Shown here one piece after another: positions 12,118 through 20,003 of a stretch of 46,377 nucleotides of DNA (position 1 is its first letter; each line of letters begins with the position of its first letter). The DNA lies in the NCBI GenBank assembly GCA_023393455.1, contig JAEWLJ010000004.1, positions 1-46,377 of the forward strand. The letters run 5' to 3'. The notes under the pieces were generated by a model. That model ran no database searches, was not told where the DNA came from, and saw only the letters and a program-made list of their open reading frames with translations. The position numbers were made by a program, and so were the translations under genes. Source of the DNA: Methanobacteriota archaeon. GTDB taxonomy: Archaea; Halobacteriota; Methanomicrobia; Methanomicrobiales; Methanoculleaceae.

Positions 12118-14178
12118 ATGGAGATCAAGTACGTATCGACGACATGCCCGTACTGCGGCACCGGATGCGGGTTCAACCTTGTCGTCCGGGACGGCAGGGT
12201 CTTTGATGTGGGGCACTGGCAGCGCGCCCCCGTCAACGGTGGCAAACTCTGCCCCAAAGGACGCTATGCCCATGAATTCGTCAACAGCCCCGATCGCCTC
12301 AGAAGACCGCTCATCAAGAAGGACGGTAAGTTCGTCGAGGCGACCTGGGACGAGGCCTACGACCTGATCGCGGAGAAGTTCAGGTCCTACAAACCCGCGG
12401 AGATGGCCTGCCTCTCCTCCGCCCGGACATCGAACGAGGAGAACTACCTGATGCAGAAGTTCGCCCGGGTGGCGCTCAAGACCCCGAACATCGACCACTG
12501 CGCCCGGCTCTGCCACTCGTCCACCGTCGCGGGCCTCGCGGCGGTCTTCGGGTCGGGGGCGATGACCAACTCGATCAAGGACATCGGCGAGTCGAAGTGC
12601 ATCTTCGTCCTCGGAAGTAACACCTTCGAGCAGCACCCGCTGATCGCGCGGAGCATCGTCCGGGCGAAGGAGGCCGGCGCAAAGGTGATCGTGGCCGACC
12701 CGCGCTACACCCCGACCGCCCGGCAGGCCGATCTCTACATGCCGTTCGTCTCCGGGACCGACGTTGCTCTCTTGAACGGCCTGATGCAGGAGATCATCAA
12801 GAACGGTCGGGAGGATAAGGAGTTCATCCAGAAGCGGACGAAGGACTTCGAGAACCTCAAGGAGGTCGTCATGAAGGAGGACTACAGCCTTGAGAACGTC
12901 TCGAAGATCTCCGGGATCCCGGCCGAGAGCCTCAAGCAGGCCGCCGAGTGGATCGCAACCGCCGACGTCGCCGCGCTCATCTACTCGATGGGGATCACCC
13001 AGCACACCACCGGCGTCGACAACGTCAAGTCGACGGCGAACCTGATGATGCTGACCGGAAACCTGGGCAAGCCCGGCAGCGGCGTCAACCCGCTCCGCGG
13101 CCAGAACAACGTCCAGGGCGCCTGCGACATGGGGGCGCTCCCGAACGTCTTCTCCGGCTACCAGAAGGTCACCGATGAGGAGACCCGGAGGAAGATGAAG
13201 GAGACGTGGGGCGTCGACGAGCTTGCCGAGGGCAGGGTCGGCTACACCGTCACGGAGATGATCAACGTCCTCGCCGAGAAGCCCGGCGAACTCAAAGCGA
13301 TGTACATCATGGGCGAGAACCCGATGCTCTCCGACCCGGACATCCAGCATGCCGAGGAGGGGCTCAGGAACCTCGAGTTCCTGGTCGTCCAGGACATCTT
13401 CATGACCGAGACCGCCGAACTTGCCGACGTCGTCCTGCCTGCGGCATGCTACGCGGAGAAAGACGGCACCCAGACCAACACCGAGCGGCGCGTCCAGCGC
13501 TGGAGGAAGGCGCAGGATCCCCCCGGCGAGGCGAAGCCCGACTGGCAGATCCTCTGCGAACTCGGGAGCAGGATGGGTTATCCGGAGCAGTTCGCGTTCG
13601 AGAGCCCTGAGGCGATCTTTGACGAGATCGCCGCCGTCACGCCCTCTTACCACGGGATGTCCTACCCCCGCCTCGACCCGGACGGCCTGCACTGGCCCTG
13701 CCCGACCCGGGAACACCCGGGAACCGCGATCCTTCATAGGGAGACGTTCGCCATGCCCGACGGGCTCGGGGTCTTCTCGCCCATCGAGTGGAAACCGCCC
13801 GCCGAGGTCCCGGACGCCGAGTACCCGTTCGTCCTCACGACCGGCCGCACGATCTGGCAGTGGCACACCGGCACCATGACCCGCCGGTCGTGGAGCCTCG
13901 AGAAGGAGGCGCCGACCGGCTGGATCGAGATCAACGCCGAGGACGCAGAAGCGCTCGGGATACAAGACACCGAGGTCGTCCGGGCGAGCACCCGGCGGGG
14001 TTCGGTCGATATCCCCGCGAAGGTGACGGACGATATCGTGAAGGGTGTGATATTCATCCCATTCCATTACAAAGAGCATCCGGCGAATAGACTGACTCAC
14101 AACGCGCTCGACCCGATCGCAAAGATCCCCGAGTACAAGGCCTGTGCCGTGAAGGTCGAGAAGATCGCGGAGGCCTGA
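12118..14178 (+). CDS. fdhA: Formate dehydrogenase alpha subunit (F420-linked, molybdopterin)
   Basis: 686 aa, the normal length for methanogen FdhA. Oxidises formate to CO2 at a Mo/W-bis-MGD centre and passes electrons to FdhB. The N-terminal 4Fe-4S ligands are Cys10, Cys13, Cys17 (CPYCGTGC) and Cys45 (KLCPKG). Cys132 in ARLCHSS occupies the position of selenocysteine in E. coli FdhF, so this is the Cys form. LRGQNNVQGACDMGA and MGENPMLSDPD are typical molybdopterin-binding segments; the C-terminal beta-barrel starts near YPFVLTTGRTIWQWHTGTM. No twin-arginine signal is present, so the enzyme is cytoplasmic. fdhB begins 2 bp after the stop. The transporter fdhC lies about 4 kb downstream, past the ClC gene, with its own promoter. 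Confidence 0.96.
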   Translation: MEIKYVSTTCPYCGTGCGFNLVVRDGRVFDVGHWQRAPVNGGKLCPKGRYAHEFVNSPDRLRRPLIKKDGKFVEATWDEAYDLIAEKFRSYKPAEMACLSSARTSNEENYLMQKFARVALKTPNIDHCARLCHSSTVAGLAAVFGSGAMTNSIKDIGESKCIFVLGSNTFEQHPLIARSIVRAKEAGAKVIVADPRYTPTARQADLYMPFVSGTDVALLNGLMQEIIKNGREDKEFIQKRTKDFENLKEVVMKEDYSLENVSKISGIPAESLKQAAEWIATADVAALIYSMGITQHTTGVDNVKSTANLMMLTGNLGKPGSGVNPLRGQNNVQGACDMGALPNVFSGYQKVTDEETRRKMKETWGVDELAEGRVGYTVTEMINVLAEKPGELKAMYIMGENPMLSDPDIQHAEEGLRNLEFLVVQDIFMTETAELADVVLPAACYAEKDGTQTNTERRVQRWRKAQDPPGEAKPDWQILCELGSRMGYPEQFAFESPEAIFDEIAAVTPSYHGMSYPRLDPDGLHWPCPTREHPGTAILHRETFAMPDGLGVFSPIEWKPPAEVPDAEYPFVLTTGRTIWQWHTGTMTRRSWSLEKEAPTGWIEINAEDAEALGIQDTEVVRASTRRGSVDIPAKVTDDIVKGVIFIPFHYKEHPANRLTHNALDPIAKIPEYKACAVKVEKIAEA

Positions 14179-14180
14179 AG

Positions 14181-15446
14181 ATGGCAACTAAAGGCGATCT
14201 CCTCTACGCGTGGACGACGAACGACGAACTCCGCGAGAAGGCCGAGACCGGCGGAGCGGTGACCGCGCTGCTGCGCCACGCTCTTGAGAGCGGCATGGTC
14301 GACGGGGTCTTTGCGGTCAGGAAGGGCGCGGATGTCTACGACGCGATGCCGGCGCTGATCACCGACCCCGCCGAGATCGGGGGGATCGCGGGATCGCTCC
14401 ACTGCGGTACCCTCCTCCTTCCCAAACAGATGCGGCGGTGCCTCCTCGCGACCGAGCCGAACATGCGGATCGCAACCGTCCTCAAAGGCTGCGACGTCAA
14501 GGCGATCTACGAGATGGCCAAACGCGGTCAGGTCAACCTGGACAACATCATCGTGATCGGCCTCAACTGTGGCGGCACCATCCGGCCGGAGGTGGCGCGG
14601 ACGGTCGTCCGGGAGAAGCTCGGTCTGGACCCCGACGACGTCGTCAAGGAGGAGATCGACAAAGGGAAGTTCATCGTCGTCACGAAGGACGGCGAACATG
14701 CCTCCATATCGATCGACGAACTTGAAGAGGGGGCAGAAGACCTCCTCGGGAACGAAGGGCTCGGCCGCCGGTCGAACTGTCGCCGGTGCAAGATCAAGAT
14801 CCCGCGTCAGGCGGACCTCGCCTGCGGCAACTGGGGCGTTATTGGGGAGAAAGCCGGGAACGCCACGTTCGTCGAGGTCTGCTCCGAGAAGGGCGCGAAC
14901 CTTCTCGACGGTGCCCTGAAAGCAGGTGCGGTCGCCACCGAGCCCGCGAACCCGAAAGGGGTCGAGATCCGCGGCAAGGTCGAGAACGCCATGCTGAAAC
15001 TCGGCGATAAATGGCGGGAACGCTACTTCGGGGCGCTCGGTGAGGGGACGGAGCGCCTGAACAAGATCCGGGAGCAGACGAGCCGGTGCATCAAGTGCTA
15101 CTCCTGCATCGAGAACTGCCCGATCTGCTACTGCATCGAGTGCAGCGCCAAGAAGGACTACCTGGTCGAACCCGGCGTCATCCCGCCGCCGTTCATGTTC
15201 CACCTGATCCGGTTCGCGCACATCTCCGACTCCTGTGTCAACTGCGGCCAGTGCGAGGAGCTCTGCCCGGTGGAGATCTCGAACTCGGTCTTCCTCCACG
15301 CCATCCAGACCGATCTCGAGAGGCTGTTTGGGTTCCATCCCGGTGAGGACATGACCCCGCCGGTGCTCGCGCTCGTCGAAGAGAGCGCGGAACGCGACCG
15401 GCTCATCGCCACCGGAAGCGACCAGATCTTCGATATCTTCAGATAA
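14181..15446 (+). CDS. fdhB: Formate dehydrogenase beta subunit, coenzyme F420 reductase (FrhB family)
   Basis: 421 aa. The N-terminal and central part is the FrhB/FdhB domain that binds FAD and hands electrons to F420, with the Cys cluster NCRRCKIKIP...LACGNWG near 195-215. The C-terminal part carries ferredoxin-type clusters: CIKCYSCIENCPICYCIEC (from about 303) and CVNCGQCEELCPVEI (from about 350). It is translated directly after fdhA; GGAGG at the fdhA end acts as ribosome-binding site. It converges with the ClC gene, whose stop lies 7 bp beyond. Confidence 0.95.
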   Translation: MATKGDLLYAWTTNDELREKAETGGAVTALLRHALESGMVDGVFAVRKGADVYDAMPALITDPAEIGGIAGSLHCGTLLLPKQMRRCLLATEPNMRIATVLKGCDVKAIYEMAKRGQVNLDNIIVIGLNCGGTIRPEVARTVVREKLGLDPDDVVKEEIDKGKFIVVTKDGEHASISIDELEEGAEDLLGNEGLGRRSNCRRCKIKIPRQADLACGNWGVIGEKAGNATFVEVCSEKGANLLDGALKAGAVATEPANPKGVEIRGKVENAMLKLGDKWRERYFGALGEGTERLNKIREQTSRCIKCYSCIENCPICYCIECSAKKDYLVEPGVIPPPFMFHLIRFAHISDSCVNCGQCEELCPVEISNSVFLHAIQTDLERLFGFHPGEDMTPPVLALVEESAERDRLIATGSDQIFDIFR

Positions 15447-15453
15447 CCGGAGA

Positions 15454-17334
15454 TCAACCGTCAACCATCGATCCCTTTTTTCCGTCAGGGCTGTTTTCCG
15501 GTTCAATCAGGGTGCTGTTCCCGGTAAGGCGGCGTTTTCCCCCTAACTGCGACGCTCTCCTGACATAGGCCTTCATGACGTCCGTTCGTGCGACAAATCC
15601 CGAGAGCGCCCTCGGGTCCTCCGCCGGGACAACGGGCAGGTGATGGATATCGTGTTCGGTCATCAGATCCAGAGCCTCGCGTAACGTACAGGCAGGATGC
15701 ACGGTAAACACCCGTGAATTCATGACCTTCTCCACCGGTACGTCGTGCTCGCCATTCATCCGGTGATCTCTGACATCATCGAGAGCGATAATGCCGACGA
15801 GCTTCCCTTCTCCATCGAGCACCGGAAATCCGGTATGCAGTGTCTCGTCGATCAGGTGGAGCACCCGCCCGGTGGTGTCATCGGGTGATACGGCGACGAT
15901 CCGGTCACGGGGCACCATAATGTCGCCCACGTGAATATCCTGGAGAATTTCGACCATATACTCGTCCCGGTGAGCAGCTGACTGTGACCGGTTCAGCACC
16001 TGCTCGCGGAAGATGGTAGACTGACCGATGAGAAGGACCGCCACGGAAACGGCACCCATTGCCGGGACGAGCAGGGAGAAATCGCCGGTCATCTCCACGA
16101 CCATGATCATGACCGCGATCGGTGCGTGGGAGATCGCACCGAAGAGAGCGATCATCCCGACGATGAAGAAGACCGGCACGGACTCGACGGGCACGATCCC
16201 GGGGAGCGCGAGGTGCAGCAGGGACCCAAAGGCGCCTCCCGTCGCCCCCCCGATCACCAGTCCCGGCGCGAAGACGCCGCCGCTCCCTCCGGAGCCGATG
16301 GTGAGCGATGTTGTCAGGATCTTTGCAAACGGGAGGAAGAGTAGCACTCCGATCGGGAGCATGTTATAAAGCGCGAGTTGTGCAAAGCCGTATCCGGTTC
16401 CGAGGCTGCCGAGGCCGACGATTGCCGCTTCGGGAGAGAGAGCCGCAAGAGCGAGAACGAACGTGCCGGTGAGGAATGCCCCGGCAAGGGGTCTGAAGTG
16501 ATTTGGAAGATTGAAACGGCTGAATATTCCTTTGAAAACCTTGTTTGCCCCGTAGAAGGTGTTGATGTACAGCAGGCCGACTGCCGTCGCGACCACGCCG
16601 AGGAGAATGAAGAGAGGGATCTGGAAGACATTCCAGGAGGTTGCCGCGGGGCCGAAGACCGGTTCGAACCCCTCAACCAGACCGAAGATAGCGTATCCGA
16701 TAACAGAGGCAAGGAACGCAGGAACGATTGCTTCGGCTTCGAAGTCCTGTTTGTAGAGGATCTCCGCAGCGAGAATTGCCCCGCCGAGAGGCGCCATGAA
16801 GATCGTGCCGATTCCGGCGCCGACACCGGTGGCGATGGCAAGCCTCCGCTCACGGGCGGAGAGGCCTAACAGATCGGCGGCGATCGAGCCGAAACCGGCC
16901 GACATCTGTGCAGTCGGCCCTTCACGCCCGGCGCTCCCCCCCGTCGAGATGGTCAGGACGGCAGTGACCGCTTTGACGAGGGGGACGCGCCAGCGAACCC
17001 GTCCCCCTCCATGAAACGCCTTTATCGCCGCGTCGGTCCCGTGGCCTTCCGCCTCCGGGGCAAGGGTGTAGACCAGGAGGCCGGAGAGGAGTCCTCCGAA
17101 GCAGATGACGGGGAGGATCATCCAGAGGTGCTCGGGAGGAGCCCACTGGCCGATATCCTGGAGTGTCTGCCCTTCCTTTGGGAGGTGGAACCCGACGATA
17201 CCTTCCATGAAAAATGCAGTCCCTAATTTCAGCCCTTCAAAAAAGAACAGTGCGCCAATGCCGGAGATGAGCCCGACAATGACGGCGATAAGTATGATCC
17301 TCCTGTAAGGTGTGACGGTTTCCTCGATCTGCAT
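15454..17334 (-). CDS. ClC-family chloride channel/antiporter with CBS pair
   Basis: 626 aa. The membrane part (about 10-440) has ClC signatures: GSAGREGP (133-140, gating Glu138), an AAEILYK segment with Glu191, and GSGGSGGVFAPG (347-358), which together line the anion pathway. A cytoplasmic tandem CBS domain follows (about 468-525 and 533-592), likely binding adenine nucleotides to tune gating. Many archaeal ClC proteins lack CBS pairs, so this is a long version. Whether it is a channel or a Cl-/H+ exchanger cannot be decided from these motifs. The ATG at 17334 directly precedes a short hydrophilic segment and the first helix, which fits. It stands alone, between fdhAB and fdhC but on the opposite strand. 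Confidence 0.93.
   Translation of the reverse strand: MQIEETVTPYRRIILIAVIVGLISGIGALFFFEGLKLGTAFFMEGIVGFHLPKEGQTLQDIGQWAPPEHLWMILPVICFGGLLSGLLVYTLAPEAEGHGTDAAIKAFHGGGRVRWRVPLVKAVTAVLTISTGGSAGREGPTAQMSAGFGSIAADLLGLSARERRLAIATGVGAGIGTIFMAPLGGAILAAEILYKQDFEAEAIVPAFLASVIGYAIFGLVEGFEPVFGPAATSWNVFQIPLFILLGVVATAVGLLYINTFYGANKVFKGIFSRFNLPNHFRPLAGAFLTGTFVLALAALSPEAAIVGLGSLGTGYGFAQLALYNMLPIGVLLFLPFAKILTTSLTIGSGGSGGVFAPGLVIGGATGGAFGSLLHLALPGIVPVESVPVFFIVGMIALFGAISHAPIAVMIMVVEMTGDFSLLVPAMGAVSVAVLLIGQSTIFREQVLNRSQSAAHRDEYMVEILQDIHVGDIMVPRDRIVAVSPDDTTGRVLHLIDETLHTGFPVLDGEGKLVGIIALDDVRDHRMNGEHDVPVEKVMNSRVFTVHPACTLREALDLMTEHDIHHLPVVPAEDPRALSGFVARTDVMKAYVRRASQLGGKRRLTGNSTLIEPENSPDGKKGSMVDG
15476..15481 (+). 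terminator. T-run after fdhB
   Basis: Six T occur 30 bp after the fdhB stop, inside the 3' end of the convergent ClC gene. Archaeal polymerases stop at such runs; no strong stem is present. Confidence 0.35.
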
Positions 17335-18148
17335 GGGATATATGGGGTGTGGTTGCTTAACACATATTTAATTTGGTCAACTTCTTGCAGCAGTATATGA
17401 TAAATGGTTGCGCATCGCCGCCGGACGACCCGGGGCGCCCTCTTCTTTTATCGCCCCTCCGATATCGTGAGAACCGGGCGATAACTGCGTAGGGGGCGAT
17501 TTTCTTCAAAGGGGGCACTGAAGGTCACCAGATCATCGCCATCGGATCTTCGATGTGTTGTGGTGACGCTCCGCAGTGCGACGGATGGGACGTCCGGAGC
17601 TTGAGCACCAGATATGTCCATCCGGTCGGGGTGCTTTCCCCACTTCCCTGCGTGCCCGTTCCCGGAGCCTGCCGCATGGCTCCCCGGAGATGCCTGACAA
17701 CGTCCATGTAACCCCCGGTGTCCCGGGATCGGGTTTCCCTGCTGGAGCGGGATCGCAGCCGTCAGAGGTTGAGCATATGCGTCTCATCAAGGTTGCAGCA
17801 CCAGTGGGGGTTCGTGACGGGGCTGTACCGAAGACCGTCCTTCAAGATAAAATGTGCGGCCGGTCGCCGCTTGCCGCGGCACCGTGACAGACCCCGGTGA
17901 TCGTGGCCGAACTGCAGTCGGGCTCCTTTACCGGCAGCGCCGCCTGCCACGCCGGGTTCCGGGTGCGGCCGATCCCTGGAGAGACCGGGAGGGGCCGCAG
18001 AGGGGATACCTCAGGCATCCATAGACCGTTCGGGTGGGGAATCTGACCCGGAACCCGAGATGGCTATCAAAAACGGAAACAAGTGCGTAACGCCTCCCTA
18101 AAATCACCCGCCTTCCCGTAGGAAATCCTGTTTTTGGAACACATCCCG

Positions 18149-18192
18149 ACGCGCAGACCTCTACGGTGATACGCGCAGACCTCTACGGTGAT
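18149..18192. repeat. Perfect tandem duplication of 22 bp
   Basis: ACGCGCAGACCTCTACGGTG plus AT occurs twice without a gap, at 18149-18170 and 18171-18192. Only two units are present, so it is not an array. Confidence 0.9.
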
Positions 18193-18433
18193 ATTACCAA
18201 CTATTTGCCGTCCCGACACAGATGTCGTCGGAGATCGGATGATCGGCGCGGCAGCTTCCATAGACCTGAAGAAATATCTTTCCAAAACCACCCATAATCC
18301 GCGTGGCCCCAAAAGCATTTTTAATAGCATCATTTACCTATTTATGAAGTTTAATTGCAGGAATGAACTTACAGCGTCGATAAACGCCTCAATCCCGGAT
18401 ATATTCCCCACCCATAACGATCATTTCGAAACC

Positions 18434-18442
18434 TATTAATAG
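18434..18442 (+). promoter_or_regulatory. Probable fdhC TATA box
   Basis: TATTAATAG predicts a transcription start near 18464 and a leader of about 60 nt. A second AT-rich box (TTTTTAATAG, near 18318) could drive a longer leader. Confidence 0.45.
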
Positions 18443-18467
18443 CACTCTCAGATTACTGATTAATTAG

Positions 18468-18500
18468 ACCTATCCATCCGAATTACCTGATGGTATAGGT
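18468..18500 (+). promoter_or_regulatory. Inverted repeat in the fdhC leader
   Basis: ACCTATCCATC (18468-18478) pairs with GATGGTATAGGT (18489-18500) across a 10-nt loop, leaving one bulged base. It begins right at the predicted transcription start and ends about 10 nt before the ribosome-binding site GAGAGGTG (18511-18518). It could be a repressor operator or an RNA hairpin that controls fdhC. Confidence 0.55.
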
Positions 18501-18526
18501 AGGACGTTTAGAGAGGTGTATGAAAA

Positions 18527-19399
18527 ATGGTATTCCATCCTCCAGTTGCTATCGTAGCAAAAGCAGGTGATGCCGGGAAGTACAAGGTCGGACTGCCGGC
18601 CTGGAACATGGTTCTCCGTGGTGTCCTGTCCGGAGCGTTCATCGCCATGGGTGCTGCCCTGGCGACGGTCTGTTCGACCGGTATCCAGGCAACCGATGTC
18701 GCGATGCGATTCGGTGCCGCGAGTCCCGGTATCTCCCAGCTCGTTCTCGGTGCTGTCTTCCCTGTGGGGCTTATCATCACGATCATGACCGGTGCGGAAC
18801 TCTTCACCGGCGACGCGATGCTCGCCCCCATGGCGGCGTTCGTCCACAAGGTCAGCTGGGCAAGCGTGCTCAACCTCTGGCTCTGGGTGTACATCGGTAA
18901 CCTGATCGGATCGATCATCTTCGCGTATATCATGGCATACGGGCCCTGTGTCAGCTTCGATGCCGCAGGTGTCGCGACGCTCACACCGTTTGGTTTGAGA
19001 GCAATAAGCATAGCAGCCGCGAAGACGAGTTACGTCGGTGTCATGGGCCTCTGGTCGGTCATCCTTAAGGCAATCGCCTGTAACTGGCTCGTCAACCTTG
19101 CTGTCCTGCTCGGTATCTGCGCTGACGACGCGATAGGCAAGATCGTCGGTATCTGGTTCCCGATCTTCGCCTTCGTTGCCAGCGGGTTCGAGCACAGCGT
19201 TGCAAACATGTACTTCATCCCGGCAGGCATCTTCTGCTCGGGCATCGACCCCACGAAGGCAGTTGATACGGTCAACTGGGTGACCATGTGGACGAGCAAC
19301 GTCATCCCGGTCACGCTCGGCAACATCGTCGGAGGTCTCTTCTTCGTCGGTGTCCTCTACTGGGTCGCGTTCAGAAAGGAAATTGCAGCCCTTAAGTAA
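18527..19399 (+). CDS. fdhC: Formate/nitrite transporter family, formate channel
   Basis: 290 aa. FNT-family pentameric channel with six predicted transmembrane helices; imports formate for FdhAB. Visible marks are GVLSGAFIAMGAALATVCSTG near the N-terminus, GAELFTGDAM (about 86-95, the first broken helix), WVYIGNLIGS, and the second broken helix with ASGFEHSVANMYFIPAG (about 222-238), which contains the central pore His of the family. The C-terminus NVIPVTLGNIVGGLFFVGVLYW is typical. The ATG at 18527 is supported by GAGAGGTG eight bases upstream. It has its own promoter, separate from fdhAB by the ClC gene and 1.2 kb, which would allow independent control. Confidence 0.95.
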   Translation: MVFHPPVAIVAKAGDAGKYKVGLPAWNMVLRGVLSGAFIAMGAALATVCSTGIQATDVAMRFGAASPGISQLVLGAVFPVGLIITIMTGAELFTGDAMLAPMAAFVHKVSWASVLNLWLWVYIGNLIGSIIFAYIMAYGPCVSFDAAGVATLTPFGLRAISIAAAKTSYVGVMGLWSVILKAIACNWLVNLAVLLGICADDAIGKIVGIWFPIFAFVASGFEHSVANMYFIPAGIFCSGIDPTKAVDTVNWVTMWTSNVIPVTLGNIVGGLFFVGVLYWVAFRKEIAALK

Positions 19400-19410
19400 C
19401 CTGATTAACG

Positions 19411-19914
19411 ATGCAGATCGGAGATGTCAAAGTGAGGGTGACGGCCGTTGCGTTGGCCGTCTTCCTCTTTTTTATTGTCCTGATCGCCGTCTACGTCCTC
19501 GCAACCGGGAATGTATACGCGCTGTATTGGGCGGTTCCGTCGGCTGTCATGCTGCTTCTCATACCCATGGCGCTCAACTACATGAGTCAGAAGCAGTATG
19601 CGTCGCTGGTGCCGATGTATGAAGCGGAAGCGAAGAACACCCGGATACGGGAGATCAACTTGAATCAACTCGGCGAACCGGTGCGCATAAAAGGTGTCGT
19701 CGAGCGGGTCTATTTCCAGTTCCTCAACCGGCCGCAGTATCTCGTCGCCGACCGGACAGGTGAGATATCGGTCAAGATGTTCACCTCGCCGGCAGAAGAC
19801 GTGCAGAAAGGGGATGTGGTCGAGGTGCTCGGAACCGTCGTCAAACGCTACATCATGACCGGGGATGCGGTCATCAACTGTGTCTCCATACGAAAGATCA
19901 AGAACGATCAGTGA
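19411..19914 (+). CDS. Membrane-anchored OB-fold-like protein
   Basis: 167 aa, starting 11 bp after fdhC and so probably cotranscribed. Two hydrophobic segments near the N-terminus (about 12-30 and 35-53) are followed by a soluble domain of about 110 residues. That domain reads PVRIKGVVERVYFQF, QYLVADRTGEISVKMF and DVVEVLGTVVKRYIM, a strand pattern like the OB fold of the tRNA_anti or NfeD type, facing the cytoplasm or exterior depending on topology. I do not know its function. The fusion of a two-helix anchor to an OB-like barrel also occurs in NfeD-type proteins that organise membrane complexes, so a helper role for the formate channel is possible but unproven. Confidence 0.75.
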   Translation: MQIGDVKVRVTAVALAVFLFFIVLIAVYVLATGNVYALYWAVPSAVMLLLIPMALNYMSQKQYASLVPMYEAEAKNTRIREINLNQLGEPVRIKGVVERVYFQFLNRPQYLVADRTGEISVKMFTSPAEDVQKGDVVEVLGTVVKRYIMTGDAVINCVSIRKIKNDQ

Positions 19915-20003
19915 ACCCGGCGCCCGCAGGGCGTCAAGCAATTCAGTGAAGGGACGGCGGAAACGGTACGGTTTCCTGCCCCGATCACCTTCGTGTTTCT
20001 ATT

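Larger units (their letters stand above)
17335..18526. other. Gene-poor stretch upstream of fdhC
   Basis: About 1.2 kb. Reading frames of 60-103 codons exist on both strands (for example 17576-17887 plus and 17533-17790 minus) but overlap one another, are Pro/Arg-rich and resemble no family I know. The first kilobase has the G+C of the genome; the last 200 bp are AT-rich and hold the fdhC promoter. It may contain a decayed gene or an untranslated RNA. A perfect 22-bp tandem duplication lies at 18149-18192. Confidence 0.6.

Noticed and set aside
12040..14187. 715-codon open frame on the minus strand
   Set aside because: Antisense shadow of fdhA, which has all catalytic and Fe-S residues.
17533..17887. 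Overlapping 60-103-codon frames on both strands
   Set aside because: They overlap one another, are Arg/Pro-rich and have no promoter or ribosome-binding site that I can see.
18149..18192. CRISPR array
   Set aside because: Two adjacent 22-bp units without spacers and no cas genes.
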